From NCBI GenBank assembly GCA_009903905.1, contig WYEI01000196.1, forward strand, positions 1 to 19,327: a stretch of 19,327 bases of DNA. The letters run 5' to 3'. Positions 6,802 through 15,246 of the stretch are shown here, piece after piece. How positions within the stretch are numbered: the stretch's first letter is position 1; the number at the start of each line of letters is the position of its first letter. The stretch is from Pyrobaculum sp. (GTDB lineage: Archaea > Thermoproteota > Thermoprotei > Thermoproteales > Thermoproteaceae). Both the position numbers and the translations under genes were made by a program. Under the pieces are notes generated by a model that was not told where the DNA came from, ran no database searches, and saw only the letters and a list, made by a program, of their open reading frames with translations.

Positions 6802-7419
6802 CTATATAAGGGGAGGAAAGATAGGTTTTGTTCTTAGATAAGCATGTCCTACACAAGGAAATAGATAGATATTATTCTTTATAAATTCATCTTTCCTTGC
6901 TATTATGTGATCATATAGTTCACGATTAAGAAGGAGAATGACAAAGCTCGGCTGTTGACAAAGTCTGCCGACCTTTGCGCGGATATCTTCTATTAACATA
7001 TTTGAAGCTAGTTCTATCTTTTTCTTTCTTCTACGTTGGACCATACTACACTTACACTCAATTGGAGCAAATACAGTATTATTCTTAGAAACTATTAACA
7101 TACATATATCAGGTACACCCTGCATATTTTGACACATAGTCTGCTTACACATATATTTTGCACAATCAGTATCGCTAGTTGAAAAATCCATATAGCAGAG
7201 AAATGCAAGAGCATTTGTCTCATAAATGCCAAGACTTGCTAGGCGTTTAATAAACTGGAGTTTAATAAACTCATTATTATTTCTATGAAGGAGAAAACAC
7301 AATTTTCCGCCGTCACAGAGAGTCCCGCATTCATCACATGTAATATCGTCGAAGTAGCATTTATGCGGATCCTTGGTGTTCAGTGTTGCCAAGCATTTCT
7401 CCGAATAGCAACACCTCAT
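6802..7419 (-). CDS. Cysteine-rich PD-(D/E)XK nuclease-like protein, left module
   Basis: A 205-residue protein with 17 cysteines. The N-terminus has MRC-x5-C and, at residues 30-38, ECGTLCDGG, matching ECGWLCRDG in the right-module copy; this looks like a metal-binding or disulfide-rich head. The core VPDIC (Asp104) and IECKC (Glu121-x-Lys123) match the PD-(D/E)XK nuclease pattern with the same 17-residue spacing as the paralogue. A basic stretch, RRRKKK (129-134), follows the active site and could bind nucleic acid. The ATG overlaps the ATPase stop as ATGA, so translation is coupled. Its DNA is strikingly AT-rich (two sampled 60-base lines give 30% and 35% GC) between GC-rich neighbours, a sign that this gene has a separate history. 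Probable role: the nuclease effector paired with the ATPase. Nuclease activity is inferred from motif only. Confidence 0.75.
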   Translation of the reverse strand: MRCCYSEKCLATLNTKDPHKCYFDDITCDECGTLCDGGKLCFLLHRNNNEFIKLQFIKRLASLGIYETNALAFLCYMDFSTSDTDCAKYMCKQTMCQNMQGVPDICMLIVSKNNTVFAPIECKCSMVQRRRKKKIELASNMLIEDIRAKVGRLCQQPSFVILLLNRELYDHIIARKDEFIKNNIYLFPCVGHAYLRTKPIFPPLI

Positions 7420-8372
7420 AGCATATCAACTCCGGCCATGGCGGCTATTTCCCTTCTGAAGAGTTTGGAGTCCTTTATCTCGGTGTGGACGGCGCCGTCT
7501 TCAAATATGTAGTACCGCACATCCCCCCTGCTCATGGTCTCATACGCCCTCCTTAGGACGAAGCCGCTGTGGGTTTCCGCCGCAACGGCCACCGATCTCC
7601 GGCGTAGGACCTCTACCAAGAAGTCCAGGTAATCTGCGTGTAGCGAGGTCTCGAAGTCCTCCGCGTAGACCACCGGGATGGTCCCCTCGGCTGTAGCCTC
7701 GGCTAGGAAGGCCGTAGCGAGTATAAGGGCCATGCGCTTTATCCCCTCGGCCACTCGGCTGGGGTGGAAGAGGTGGATGCTGCGTCTGAAATACACCCCG
7801 TCTTTATACTCCACCGCGTGGCCGGAGGCGGCTTCTAGGTAATTATTCACCTCTGCGAGGAGCTCCTCGTGGAAATCCAAGAACTCCCCCAGCGCCTTTC
7901 CCTCGCCCACAAGGCCGCGGAGGACCGAGGGGGCGAGGAGGTCCGCCAGCTCGTAGGGCCGCTCCTCCTGCGCCTTAAGTCCGTACAGCTTGACGGAGTC
8001 GTGCAGTATCCAGAACATGGCGATCCTGGGCCTGTCTGCGCTTTCCAAGCGGTCGTCGGCGTAAACGCGGCGCTCCCCGCCAAGCACGCCGCCGAATTTC
8101 AGCCGGGCGCCCCGCTCCTCGAGGACGCAGCTTATCTCAAGCGCAGAGCCGCCCTCCTCGTACATGATCCTGCCCTCCCTCTTCGCGCGGTTTATAAGCT
8201 CCATCAACTCCCCGGCGCCTGCGACGCCCATGTTCATCAGCGCAAGGAGCCTCAACGCTCTAGCCACGGTGGTCTTCCCCGAGGCGTTGGGCCCGTAAAA
8301 CACCGTGAGCCCCCTCCCCAGCTCGACCCTCGCCTCTTTCAAGGGGCCTATGTTTACAAGGGTCAAGATCAC
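7416..8372 (-). CDS. Compact ABC/RecF-like AAA ATPase, left module
   Basis: A 318-residue ATPase of the SMC/RecF/OLD-like class (AAA_15/AAA_21 type). Visible motifs: Walker A GPNASGKT (residues 27-34), a signature-like SRVAEGIKR (205-213), Walker B VVYAEDFE (234-241) and a C-terminal ETHSG (266-270) in the place of the switch histidine. It lacks the long coiled-coil arms of Rad50 or SMC and has no TOPRIM nuclease domain, so cutting would be left to the adjacent nuclease. The start is a GTG at 8372, confirmed by alignment with the right-module copy (V-I-L-T-L-V-N-IGPL against M-R-L-F-L-Q-R-IGPL). Its own TATA box overlaps the cmr3 stop codon. First gene of the three-gene module. Confidence 0.88.
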   Translation of the reverse strand: MILTLVNIGPLKEARVELGRGLTVFYGPNASGKTTVARALRLLALMNMGVAGAGELMELINRAKREGRIMYEEGGSALEISCVLEERGARLKFGGVLGGERRVYADDRLESADRPRIAMFWILHDSVKLYGLKAQEERPYELADLLAPSVLRGLVGEGKALGEFLDFHEELLAEVNNYLEAASGHAVEYKDGVYFRRSIHLFHPSRVAEGIKRMALILATAFLAEATAEGTIPVVYAEDFETSLHADYLDFLVEVLRRRSVAVAAETHSGFVLRRAYETMSRGDVRYYIFEDGAVHTEIKDSKLFRREIAAMAGVDML

Positions 8373-8391
8373 AGTTATACAAAGATCCGGC

Positions 8392-8398
8392 TTTTAAA
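8392..8398 (-). promoter_or_regulatory. TATA box of the left module, overlapping the cmr3 stop
   Basis: On the minus strand TTTAAAAG lies inside the last codons of cmr3 (stop TAA at 8396-8394), centred about 23 bp before the ATPase GTG at 8372. This allows the module to be transcribed independently of the cmr2-cmr3 message. Confidence 0.6.
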
Positions 8399-9341
8399 CC
8401 TTGTAGAGTGAGCCGAAGCCGATTTCGGAGAGTATGCCGATCGCGGCCGCGTCTCCGCACGAGCTCTTGAGCCGCAGGACGGTGCCTTGGGGAAGCGCCT
8501 TGAGCATAGGCCTCCTGCGTCTGCAGACCTCGCTGAACCCAAGGCCGAAGTCCACCACCTTAACCTTAAATCTGTCCTCCTCCAACACGCCGTAGACCTC
8601 CTCCACGCACTCTAGCGCCGCCACTTTCTCCACCCTGGCCACAGGCTTGTCGGAGTATATCAGGACCGGCTGGAGGGCAATCGCGTATTCGCCCCTCTGC
8701 GACCCGGCGGGGAGCGCGCCTTCCTCCCTTGCCTCCACAGCGGCGAGCCTCCCCTCGCCGCCCAGCCTGACCACGGCCCTATCCAGCTTTCCTACAAGCT
8801 TAGCCCGGAAGAGCATCTCCACGTCGTCGACGTAGGCCACATACTTGGCGCGGTACATGTACCTCACGGTCTTGCCGACGTCGAGCTGTACGCCGATTCT
8901 CTCCGAGGCCGCGGCCATATGGCGCAGTAGATTCGCCGCCTCTTTTGCCGCATCTTCCTTTCCCTCGTAATACCCCACCGCCTTTTTCACGTACTCTCCA
9001 GCAAGCGAGACCGGAAGTGCGTATTCGCCAACCGGCAGAAGGTGCTCCCCGCGGATGCTCAGCAGAGGGCCCCACAGCACAGGCTCGTTGCTACGCGTTG
9101 CCAAGGTGAGGTCCGCGTCAGCCATCTTCTTAACCAGCGACTTCAGGTCTGAGAAATCATATCCGTCGCGCCAAGCGCAGTCCACATCTGCTCCGAGGCC
9201 GAGGAGGGCGCCTAGGGCGCCTAGCACCGCCGTCGGAGGGGGAATGTACGCCACCTCGTCCACGCCGAAGACGTCCACGCCCCCCAAGTTCCTGAGGCCG
9301 AAACGTAGCGGCTCCAGAGGTCTGAAGGCCAGCTGGGTCAT
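8394..9341 (-). CDS. cmr3: Cmr3, type III-B RAMP subunit
   Basis: A 315-residue RAMP protein of the Cmr complex. Cmr3 sits at the foot of the complex next to Cmr2 and holds the 5' handle of the crRNA. Supporting sequence: N-terminal FRPLEPLRFG, then YIPPPTAVLGALGALLG (the proline-rich segment and following helix typical of Cmr3), GGEGRLAAVEA in the middle, and a glycine-rich C-terminal end (IGFGSLYKV). The frame is open far upstream, but the start is the ATG at 9341: it overlaps the cmr2 stop as ATGA, and a strong ribosome-binding site, GAGGGGG, sits 5 bp before it. It is the second gene after cmr2 and is followed within 22 bp by the ATPase module. Confidence 0.92.
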   Translation of the reverse strand: MTQLAFRPLEPLRFGLRNLGGVDVFGVDEVAYIPPPTAVLGALGALLGLGADVDCAWRDGYDFSDLKSLVKKMADADLTLATRSNEPVLWGPLLSIRGEHLLPVGEYALPVSLAGEYVKKAVGYYEGKEDAAKEAANLLRHMAAASERIGVQLDVGKTVRYMYRAKYVAYVDDVEMLFRAKLVGKLDRAVVRLGGEGRLAAVEAREEGALPAGSQRGEYAIALQPVLIYSDKPVARVEKVAALECVEEVYGVLEEDRFKVKVVDFGLGFSEVCRRRRPMLKALPQGTVLRLKSSCGDAAAIGILSEIGFGSLYKV

Positions 9342-12300
9342 GGGTACCCCCTCAAGATCCCGTAGGCCCTGACGATCTGCATCAGCAGGGAACCCCCCTT
9401 CGGAGACGCCTTGGCGCAACGGTCCACGCCGTAGCTTTCCAGCGCGTCTAGAGAGAGGAACCTCTTGGCGTCCTCCCCCGCTGCGTTTCTCCCCACCACG
9501 TAGCCCCAAGCGTCCTCCACCACCCCGCTTCTGCAGTCCACGCGCTCCACAACCTCCCTGTATCTCTCGTAGTCCTCGGGCAAGTTGCCGCTGAGAGCGC
9601 CCCCAAGCCTCATGACGAACAGCTGGTTGAGCGCATTCAACACGCTGAAGGCCTTATGCGGCGTCTGCGGCGCGAATAGCTGTTTGGGGGTGGTCAGCGG
9701 GAGGACTGCGGACTTCCCAGTCCGCGACTCAGAAACCACTATCGCGTCTTTCCAAACGCTGAACCCCGGAAAGTCCCACTGGACCTTCTTGGCCTCCTCC
9801 TCTAAAAGCCTCGTCGCCTCCTTGATCTCCGCGCTCATTATATCCATGATGTTGACGTACCTAACGGAGAAGCTACGGCCGAACCCCGGCAGGCGCGGCG
9901 TTGCGAAGGGGTAGCCCCCTACATTGTGGAACCCTATCTCGTCGCCCCAATAGTTGTCCCGCAGATTTCTCGTTGCGATCAACGCGGTCTCCGCGGGCAA
10001 GAGGGCGAGCACGTCGTCTCCGCCTGCGTATATGACCTGGCCCCTATATTTAGCCACCTCCCTGACGTCTTTCAGCGCTGTGATCATCAAAGACATAGAA
10101 AGCGCCGCGTAGTAAGTCGGCGTTACCAACACGCCAAATTCCCCCTGCTGAAGCTTCGTAAGGATCTTGAGGAGCTCGTCGTATACCGCCCGTAGCGCCT
10201 CTGGCACCTCCTTCGCCTCTTTTAGCTCTTTTAAGAATGCGATGTAATTCGTTAGGTCTATCAGCCCTCTGTTCAGCCTCCCCACGTTATCGCCGTCGCC
10301 CCTCACCACAGCGAGGTACGACCTGAAGTGGAGAATATCGTCGCCTACCCGCACCGCCTCACTACAGCTCTCCAAATCCTCGCGCAACCTGGCGTAGGCC
10401 GTTTCCGCGGCGTCTGCCAGGTGCCTGCTTACCACTCTGTTGAATATCTGCCTCGCCTGCTCTGCGGTGCACCTCTCCAGCCTAACCCCTCTGCAGATAA
10501 TCGCAATATCTTTAGGTTTCGCGTTTAAGTACTTCGCGAAGGCCTTGAGCTCATCATCACCTGGTTTTCCTGTAAGGTCGGTTTTAGTATAAAGGCGGTC
10601 TATATACCACGCAAACGCCACGTCTTCAGTGCTGTCGAACAGCCTAAACTTTCCCTGTCGCTTTGCGTACCACGAGGCGAAACGATAGTAAAGCGCCCTC
10701 TTTGCAAGACAAAGCGGCCCGAGCGCCTCGCCGGGCCGCATCTGCACTACAAGGCCCTCGACCTCTTCCTTGGTGAGACCAAACTCCTTACTTAACATGG
10801 CTCTGGCCTCAGAGCTGTATGCATGTGGATCGTCGGCATGTCTCGGCAGGTGAATTATGGCAGGCTCTGCGCCGCATATAGAACAGTAAATAAAGCCGGA
10901 GTCGGCCCTTTTGTAGAAGACGTAGCGGCTGTACTCCTGCCTCAGAGGCATCGCAGAGCCGTAGCTAAACCAGCTCTTACCAAGAACAAGCTTCCTTCTT
11001 CCCCCGCTCCGCTTCCTATACGCAAGAGCCTCAAGCGCAACGTCAAAGGTCAAGTGTCTCGGGGTACGTTCCAAGCCCTCTTTTATTCGTTGTTTTAGCG
11101 CTTCCACGAACTTCTCCGCGCGCCTCAGCCCCTCCTCTGTTACGCCCTCCCCTTCGCACTCCTTCGACGGCCTGCCGTCGACGACGAACTCTTTGACGCA
11201 GCTGTAGACTCGTCCTAGGTTCACTGCCGTCACCCGCACGGAAAGCAAGTCGGCAAATAGCTCCTGACCCAAGCTCTCCCTAATCTTACTGGCCACCTTT
11301 AAAAACGTCTCCTCCGTGGGCTCCGCATCGCCGAACATGTCTCTGAAGGCTAGACAGCTCTCGCGCGCCAGCTCGTCCTTTATCCCGCCGCAGTCCACCG
11401 CCCCGGTTAAAGCCCAGTCGAGAACCACCCTCTGCACCTCCCCAAACGCGTTTTCCACATTCTGCACCTCTTTCTCCGCGTCGGGTGGGAGAAGGAGAAG
11501 CGCCGTGCCGGGGACAAACGCCACCGTCATGAGTTCCTCTAAGCTTTCTGCACCCCAGAAAGAGAAGAAGCTCTCCACGGCGGATCTAAACGATTGGTAC
11601 GCCGCCTTCTGTTCTCTGAGCTTGTTGCTCAGCGTGTAGAGATAGGTCGGGTTCAGCCTCAGGGTGGGCTTAATCACTACGTCGGGCCCGTACTTCCAGA
11701 CGAAGGGCCATGCGGTGAGCCAGGTGAGCATGGAGACGAGCCAGCTCCCAGCCCAGAAGTCGCCGGCTTTCCTAGCCGCGTTAACGACCCTTTGGATCTG
11801 CGGAATATCGATCTCCACGAGGTATCCGCCCACCTCATCGCCCTTGGGCCACAGCATGTTGATCACCGAGGCGGTTGCATAGAGGTGGTCAAACACAGTA
11901 TGCGTGGGCATCCGCGTCTCGGCTAAACTCGGCGGAAGCCCCTTCTGTATCCACGTCAGCTCATACAGCGAGTAGAATAGGTGATACGCAAGCCTGTAGC
12001 TCTCATCCCCCTTTTCTAAATTGTCCAGGATTTTCTTTATTTCTTGTGCAAATTCACGGACCTTATCTATATTTATTCCTTCAGGATGTTCTATTTTCAG
12101 CGACGGATTAAAAATATTATGAAGCGACATATATTTAAACGAGACTTTTCTCTCACCAATAGCCCATCTAATTTGGTCAAAGAACCAACGGTCCATCGTC
12201 GAAGAAGTCTGGTCCGCCTTATCGACTAAGTTACTAATCTTCTCATCTGTTGTTATAGGGCCTAGATGTTGGGCCAAACCAACGTCATGCCATAGATAGA

Positions 12301-12460
12301 CTGCCTCCTTCACGTGTTGTTGCAGTTTCTTAAGCTCCTCAGGATCCTCTCCGGGCGGTTGCCTCTCATCTCCGTATTTCGCGAGGTTGAGGATTGCCCA
12401 CATCTTGTGGGGAGGATCATGGAGGAGGGCCCACGCCTTAGCCTTGAAAAACTTCTCCAT
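9338..12460 (-). CDS. cmr2: Cmr2 / Cas10, type III-B polymerase-cyclase subunit
   Basis: A 1040-residue large subunit. The N-terminal HD-type nuclease site is LLHDPPHKMW (His14-Asp15). A zinc-finger-like CSICG lies near residue 525. The second palm domain has RGDGDNVGRL and, at residues 813-816, GGDD within YAGGDDVLALLP, the catalytic motif for making cyclic oligoadenylate from ATP. Both active sites appear intact, so the protein should cut DNA and produce the second messenger when the complex binds target RNA. This fits with two Csx1 readers and a ring nuclease in the same island. The ATG at 12460 is 22.5 bp from the centre of a palindromic TATA box shared with cmr4. The length is on the long side of the usual Cmr2 range, with no sign of disruption. 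Confidence 0.97.
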   Translation of the reverse strand: MEKFFKAKAWALLHDPPHKMWAILNLAKYGDERQPPGEDPEELKKLQQHVKEAVYLWHDVGLAQHLGPITTDEKISNLVDKADQTSSTMDRWFFDQIRWAIGERKVSFKYMSLHNIFNPSLKIEHPEGINIDKVREFAQEIKKILDNLEKGDESYRLAYHLFYSLYELTWIQKGLPPSLAETRMPTHTVFDHLYATASVINMLWPKGDEVGGYLVEIDIPQIQRVVNAARKAGDFWAGSWLVSMLTWLTAWPFVWKYGPDVVIKPTLRLNPTYLYTLSNKLREQKAAYQSFRSAVESFFSFWGAESLEELMTVAFVPGTALLLLPPDAEKEVQNVENAFGEVQRVVLDWALTGAVDCGGIKDELARESCLAFRDMFGDAEPTEETFLKVASKIRESLGQELFADLLSVRVTAVNLGRVYSCVKEFVVDGRPSKECEGEGVTEEGLRRAEKFVEALKQRIKEGLERTPRHLTFDVALEALAYRKRSGGRRKLVLGKSWFSYGSAMPLRQEYSRYVFYKRADSGFIYCSICGAEPAIIHLPRHADDPHAYSSEARAMLSKEFGLTKEEVEGLVVQMRPGEALGPLCLAKRALYYRFASWYAKRQGKFRLFDSTEDVAFAWYIDRLYTKTDLTGKPGDDELKAFAKYLNAKPKDIAIICRGVRLERCTAEQARQIFNRVVSRHLADAAETAYARLREDLESCSEAVRVGDDILHFRSYLAVVRGDGDNVGRLNRGLIDLTNYIAFLKELKEAKEVPEALRAVYDELLKILTKLQQGEFGVLVTPTYYAALSMSLMITALKDVREVAKYRGQVIYAGGDDVLALLPAETALIATRNLRDNYWGDEIGFHNVGGYPFATPRLPGFGRSFSVRYVNIMDIMSAEIKEATRLLEEEAKKVQWDFPGFSVWKDAIVVSESRTGKSAVLPLTTPKQLFAPQTPHKAFSVLNALNQLFVMRLGGALSGNLPEDYERYREVVERVDCRSGVVEDAWGYVVGRNAAGEDAKRFLSLDALESYGVDRCAKASPKGGSLLMQIVRAYGILRGYP

Positions 12461-12478
12461 GTAGGTGGATGTGAACTG

Positions 12479-12486
12479 TTTTAAAA
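12479..12486. promoter_or_regulatory. Single palindromic TATA box between cmr2 and cmr4
   Basis: TTTTAAAA is a perfect palindrome whose centre (12482.5) is exactly 22.5 bp from the first base of the cmr2 ATG (12460) and 22.5 bp from that of the cmr4 ATG (12505). Only 44 bp separate the two genes, so both divergent leaderless transcripts probably use this one box. Confidence 0.7.
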
Positions 12487-12504
12487 GATGAATATTTCTA
12501 AAGT

Positions 12505-13566
12505 ATGGCGTTGAAACGTGAGGAGAGGGTCATCCTCCTCGAGGCCTTGACGCCGCTCCACCCCGGCGCCGGCCGCGGGGCTGGCCACGTCGATTTGCCG
12601 GTGCAGAGGGACGAGTTCGGCTTCCCCGCCGTGTGGGCCACCAGCCTGAAGGGTGCTCTCAAGTCGACGCTCCTCCTCTCCTGCGACGCGCTCAGCGGCG
12701 AGCTAGATAGGGTTGCGTGCCGGAGGAGGGTGTTGCTGGTCTTCGGGCCGGAGACCGACGAGGCCCATGAATACGCCTCCGCGGTTTCGTTCCTAGACGC
12801 GCGTCTGGTGGCGATGCCTGCCAGGTCTCTGCGGGGCGTCTGGACGTACGTCACCTCGCCGCACCTCCTCCGATACCTCCTGCGCTACCTAGAGGCGGCG
12901 GGGCGCTCCGCGGCGGGGGAGCTGGGAAAGCTCCTGGAGGAGGTAAAGCAGGCCGTGGCTGGCGGTGGCGCTGTCGCGAGCACCGACAGGGTCTTGGTGG
13001 GGGACAACGCCGTCCTCAACGAGATGGCCCTCCCGGCGAAGACGCACGACGCGGCTGTCCGCCTGGCGTCGCTCTTCCCCGGGGAGGTGGGCAAGCTGGT
13101 TGGGGAGCAGGGGCTTGTGGTCGTCGGCGACGACGTCGTTGGGGAGGTCGTGAGGAGGAGCCTGCTGGTCCAGACGAGGGTTAGGCTGGACTACCGGAGG
13201 AAGACCGTGGCGAGCGGCGGCTTGTGGGAGGAGGAGTACGTGCCCCAGTTCACGATCTTCACAACGGTTCTCTTCTGCACCGGCGTAAAGGCGGCGAAAG
13301 AGAGGGCAGAGACGTTCGCCGAAAACGATGTCAAGAAAATAAAGCTTCAAGTTGCTTCCGAGGAGGAGCGCAGAAAAATAGAGGCCGAAATAAAGGAGGA
13401 ACTTCAAAAGAAATACATAGAAATGATATCTACGCTGGAGAGATCTGATGCGGTGTGTAAGGAGGTTTTTAAAGCCGGCAATGGGTCACAGATCAGGAGC
13501 TTGGTGTTTGGCGGGAAGGAGACTGTGGGCAAGGGCCTTGCCAGCGTAGTAACTTGGGAGACATGA
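12505..13566 (+). CDS. cmr4: Cmr4, backbone RAMP subunit that cleaves target RNA
   Basis: A 353-residue RAMP protein. Cmr4 is present in several copies along the Cmr filament and cuts target RNA at 6-nt steps. The N-terminus has TPLHPGAGRGAGHVDLPVQR; the aspartate in VDLPVQR (Asp30) is at the position of the catalytic aspartate of this family. WATSLKGALKS (about 44-54) is the conserved RAMP segment. The C-terminal GGKETVGKG (about 336-344) is the glycine-rich loop. A charged helical insertion (about 267-325, rich in Lys and Glu) is coded by visibly more AT-rich DNA than the rest. First gene of the plus-strand cmr operon; leaderless, with the shared palindromic TATA box upstream. Confidence 0.95.
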   Translation: MALKREERVILLEALTPLHPGAGRGAGHVDLPVQRDEFGFPAVWATSLKGALKSTLLLSCDALSGELDRVACRRRVLLVFGPETDEAHEYASAVSFLDARLVAMPARSLRGVWTYVTSPHLLRYLLRYLEAAGRSAAGELGKLLEEVKQAVAGGGAVASTDRVLVGDNAVLNEMALPAKTHDAAVRLASLFPGEVGKLVGEQGLVVVGDDVVGEVVRRSLLVQTRVRLDYRRKTVASGGLWEEEYVPQFTIFTTVLFCTGVKAAKERAETFAENDVKKIKLQVASEEERRKIEAEIKEELQKKYIEMISTLERSDAVCKEVFKAGNGSQIRSLVFGGKETVGKGLASVVTWET

Positions 13567-14045
13567 TGCGGAGCAGATCTCTGGATCTCGCGGTGAGGTG
13601 CGTGGAGGCGCTTAAGGCGGTCTTCGGCGATCAGCCGGACGTGCTGGAGGGCTTCAGGTCGAGGGCTAGGGAGGCGGCGGCTCAGCTGTACTACAGCGGG
13701 CTCCCATATGCGGCGACCTACATGGCCGCCAAGGCGAGCAAGGAGAGGGAGAAAGGCGGGGGGTGGGTGAGCGGAAGCGCGTTGATGGAGCAAGCGCTCC
13801 GCGAGGCCGATTTGAAGGCCCTGTTCGAGAGGTGGAGGAGGGAGGAAGCTGTGAAGGACACTGCGTACGAGCTCTACGGCGCATGCATCATGAGGGCTCT
13901 GCGGGAGCTCGCCAGTCTCGACGCTACGGACTTCCTTGCGCTTGTAGATAAGTTGAACAGCCCGGAGACCCAGGCGGTTGCAGGGGCAACGGTTTCTGAG
14001 TTCGCTGAGTGGCTGAAGAGGCTGGCAGAGGCGGCGGTTCCGTGA
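13563..14045 (+). CDS. cmr5: Cmr5, small helical subunit
   Basis: A 160-residue, almost wholly helical protein that fits Cmr5 in size, composition and position. Cmr5 copies line the Cmr4 filament and help hold the target RNA. The segment RSRSLDLAVRCVEAL and the following FRSRAREAAAQLYYSGLPYAATYMAAKA resemble the conserved N-terminal helices of the family. The ATG at 13563 overlaps the cmr4 stop as ATGATG. A second ATG at 13566 and a TTG at 13554 are alternatives; GGGAG at 13556-13560 is better spaced for 13566. The difference is one residue. Confidence 0.88.
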   Translation: MMRSRSLDLAVRCVEALKAVFGDQPDVLEGFRSRAREAAAQLYYSGLPYAATYMAAKASKEREKGGGWVSGSALMEQALREADLKALFERWRREEAVKDTAYELYGACIMRALRELASLDATDFLALVDKLNSPETQAVAGATVSEFAEWLKRLAEAAVP

Positions 14046-14046
14046 T

Positions 14047-15246
14047 ATGGAGTACGCAACTCTTGAGCTGAGGCTGGAGACCCCCTTCCTCCCCGGCTCG
14101 GTGGACCCCGCCGCGCCCGACCCGGACTGGCCGCTGAGGCCGAGCGAGGTGAAGGGGCTCTGGCGGTGGTGGGCCAGGGCCTTGGCCGCCGGCGCGTTGT
14201 TCGAGCGGGGGCTTCTGCACGGCGCTGGGAGGAGGGACGTGGTGAAGGCGCCGACCTGGGAGGAGGCGGACTGCGTCTCGCAGATCGTCGGGCTGGACAT
14301 GGGGCTGGGCTACGCGGGGGGGCGGGAGGCGCAGGCCTCCTGCTTCCGCATAGGGTTTGAACGGATAGACTTCGCCCCGCCCAAGGACGTCTCCCGGAAC
14401 CTTGCGGCCCAGCTCCAGCGGGTGCGGCTGCTGACTCTCGGGGGCAGGAGGTTGCAGTACATAGACAGGGGCTCCGCAACGCTCGTCGTGGAGGAGCACG
14501 TCCCCTGTCCTCTAGACGGCAGGGCCGTGGAGGCGGCGCTGGGGGCCCTGGCCCTCGCCCTTAGGCTGTCCTGCTTCGGCAAAGGCGGGAGGAGGGGGCT
14601 GGGGTGTTTCTCTGTGAGGGCGCACGGGAGGTACTCGTCGCTGTTTACCGAGGAGCCCAAGGCGCTTATAAAACGCGCCGTGGCTGCAGCCGGCGCCGTG
14701 GTGGACCGCGCCGTCGCCAGATGCAGAGGGCTCCGGCGCGGGGAGGCCTCCCCCTGCGAGCTTCCGCCCATGCCTGCGCTAAGCACGGCGCGCCGCTACG
14801 ACGCCTGCATCAAGGACTCCGCCGCCCTGACGCCGTACACGCTCGTCGCAGTAAAGGGGGTACGTCGGGAGGACCTGCACAACTTCTTCCTGCGGCCGGC
14901 GAGGACCAGAGTCCTCCACGGCGGCTACTCCGCCCAGGATGCGCTCAGACAGGCGCTCAAGGCGTGGATACTGGGCCTCCCAAGGGAGCAGAGGGGGACG
15001 GGCTACCGGATAATAGGCGGCGCCTCTAGGAGGGCCTCCCCGCTTATGCTTGCAATTGCCGGCAACGCCGCGTACCTCAGCGCTTTTACCTCCGCCGACT
15101 GGCCGCGGGAGCTGGAGTGGAGAGGGGGCGGGAGGCAGAGGATAGCTGTCGCCGAGGCGGACGTGTTGGCCGCCATGGCGCTTGCGCTTGGGGAGTTCCT
15201 CGACTACGTCAGGAAGCTGGGGGGCGAGGCTGAGACATGGCCCTAG
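14047..15246 (+). CDS. cmr1: Cmr1, RAMP subunit at the head of the complex
   Basis: A 399-residue RAMP protein. The hallmark RPSEVKGLWRWWARAL (residues 31-46) is the conserved Cmr1 motif, and FGKGGRRGLGCF (177-188) is its glycine-rich loop. Cmr1 caps the end of the Cmr filament with Cmr6 and contributes to target RNA capture near the 3' end of the crRNA. The ATG is one base after the cmr5 stop, and the C-terminus overlaps cmr6 by 10 bp, so it is an internal gene of a tightly packed operon. Confidence 0.94.
   Translation: MEYATLELRLETPFLPGSVDPAAPDPDWPLRPSEVKGLWRWWARALAAGALFERGLLHGAGRRDVVKAPTWEEADCVSQIVGLDMGLGYAGGREAQASCFRIGFERIDFAPPKDVSRNLAAQLQRVRLLTLGGRRLQYIDRGSATLVVEEHVPCPLDGRAVEAALGALALALRLSCFGKGGRRGLGCFSVRAHGRYSSLFTEEPKALIKRAVAAAGAVVDRAVARCRGLRRGEASPCELPPMPALSTARRYDACIKDSAALTPYTLVAVKGVRREDLHNFFLRPARTRVLHGGYSAQDALRQALKAWILGLPREQRGTGYRIIGGASRRASPLMLAIAGNAAYLSAFTSADWPRELEWRGGGRQRIAVAEADVLAAMALALGEFLDYVRKLGGEAETWP

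Noticed and set aside
13404..14300. Minus-strand open frame of 298 codons across cmr4, cmr5 and cmr1
   Set aside because: It crosses three genes whose identity and junctions are clear; Ser/Pro/Arg-rich with no domain.
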